A program made the position numbers and the translations under genes. From positions 64,501 through 128,500 of the forward strand of contig JARWKL010000011.1 of NCBI GenBank assembly GCA_029961685.1: 64,000 bases of DNA, in the 5' to 3' direction. The notes below the pieces were generated by a model. That model had not been told where the DNA came from and did no database searches. It saw nothing but the letters and a program-made list of their open reading frames with translations. Positions within the stretch are counted from its first letter, which is position 1. Each line of letters opens with the position of its first letter. The DNA comes from Aristolochia californica. Lineage: Eukaryota; Streptophyta; Magnoliopsida; Piperales; Aristolochiaceae. Positions 63,975 through 64,000 of the stretch are shown in pieces.

Positions 63975-64000
63975 GTACACTTTTGCTTGATTTGAGAAGA

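Overview
This is a plant nuclear DNA window, almost certainly from an angiosperm. Every conserved host exon belongs to one gene on the + strand: the microtubule-organising protein MOR1/GEM1, the plant XMAP215/Dis1/ch-TOG family member. I place 43 consecutive coding exons between 7089 and 63974, 4,521 coding bases or about 1,507 codons. All splice phases are consistent and I found no in-frame stop. The gene runs off both ends. The N-terminal TOG1 exons lie to the left of position 1. The last exons, encoding the C-terminal tail, lie to the right of 64000. The exons cover the linker after TOG1, then TOG2, TOG3, TOG4, TOG5 and most of the conserved C-terminal region.

The rest of the window is intron, and most of that is transposable element. 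The large introns are those upstream of 7089 (at least 7.1 kb), after exon 3 (4.0 kb), exon 5 (7.3 kb), exon 9 (2.5 kb), exon 28 (10.4 kb), exon 29 (9.3 kb) and exon 31 (8.3 kb). They are filled with about 25 decayed L1-type LINE copies or 3' stubs, roughly 15 on the - strand and 10 on the + strand. Many are 5'-truncated with poly(A), and several have target-site duplications of 12-18 bp. LINEs and LTR elements are inserted into older LINEs. No element touches an exon, so the protein frame is intact.

Layout. 1-6890: a - strand LINE (ORF1 plus the start of ORF2) split by a Ty3/gypsy LTR element at 575-4849 with a perfect ACTTG duplication. 7089-7619: exons 1-3. 7867-11258: LINE fragments and a Ty1/copia remnant. 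11669-12323: exons 4-5. 12520-19409: nested LINEs. 19661-20383: exons 6-9. 20702-22110: two - strand LINEs. 22857-29327: exons 10-28 with only small insertions. 29851-38989: a U2 snRNA fragment, a long - strand LINE and a + strand LINE. 39697-39792: exon 29. 39927-49010: LINEs, a gypsy solo LTR, a copia 3' end. 49067-49349: exons 30-31. 49820-57265: three LINEs. 57661-63974: exons 32-43.

The most interesting points are: a 34-bp tandem duplication that doubles the splice acceptor of exon 8, where use of the upstream copy would cause a frameshift and early stop; a GC-AG intron of 7.3 kb; a conserved ATGA overlap joining ORF1 and ORF2 in all three LINE copies where the junction survives; a 35-nt 5' fragment of U2 snRNA flanked by a 16-17 bp near-repeat; and a perfect 228-bp in-frame duplication in a LINE reverse transcriptase. 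I see no novel enzyme system. The species cannot be fixed from the sequence; intronic LINE loading this heavy is known in some woody angiosperms such as grapevine, but that is only a hint.
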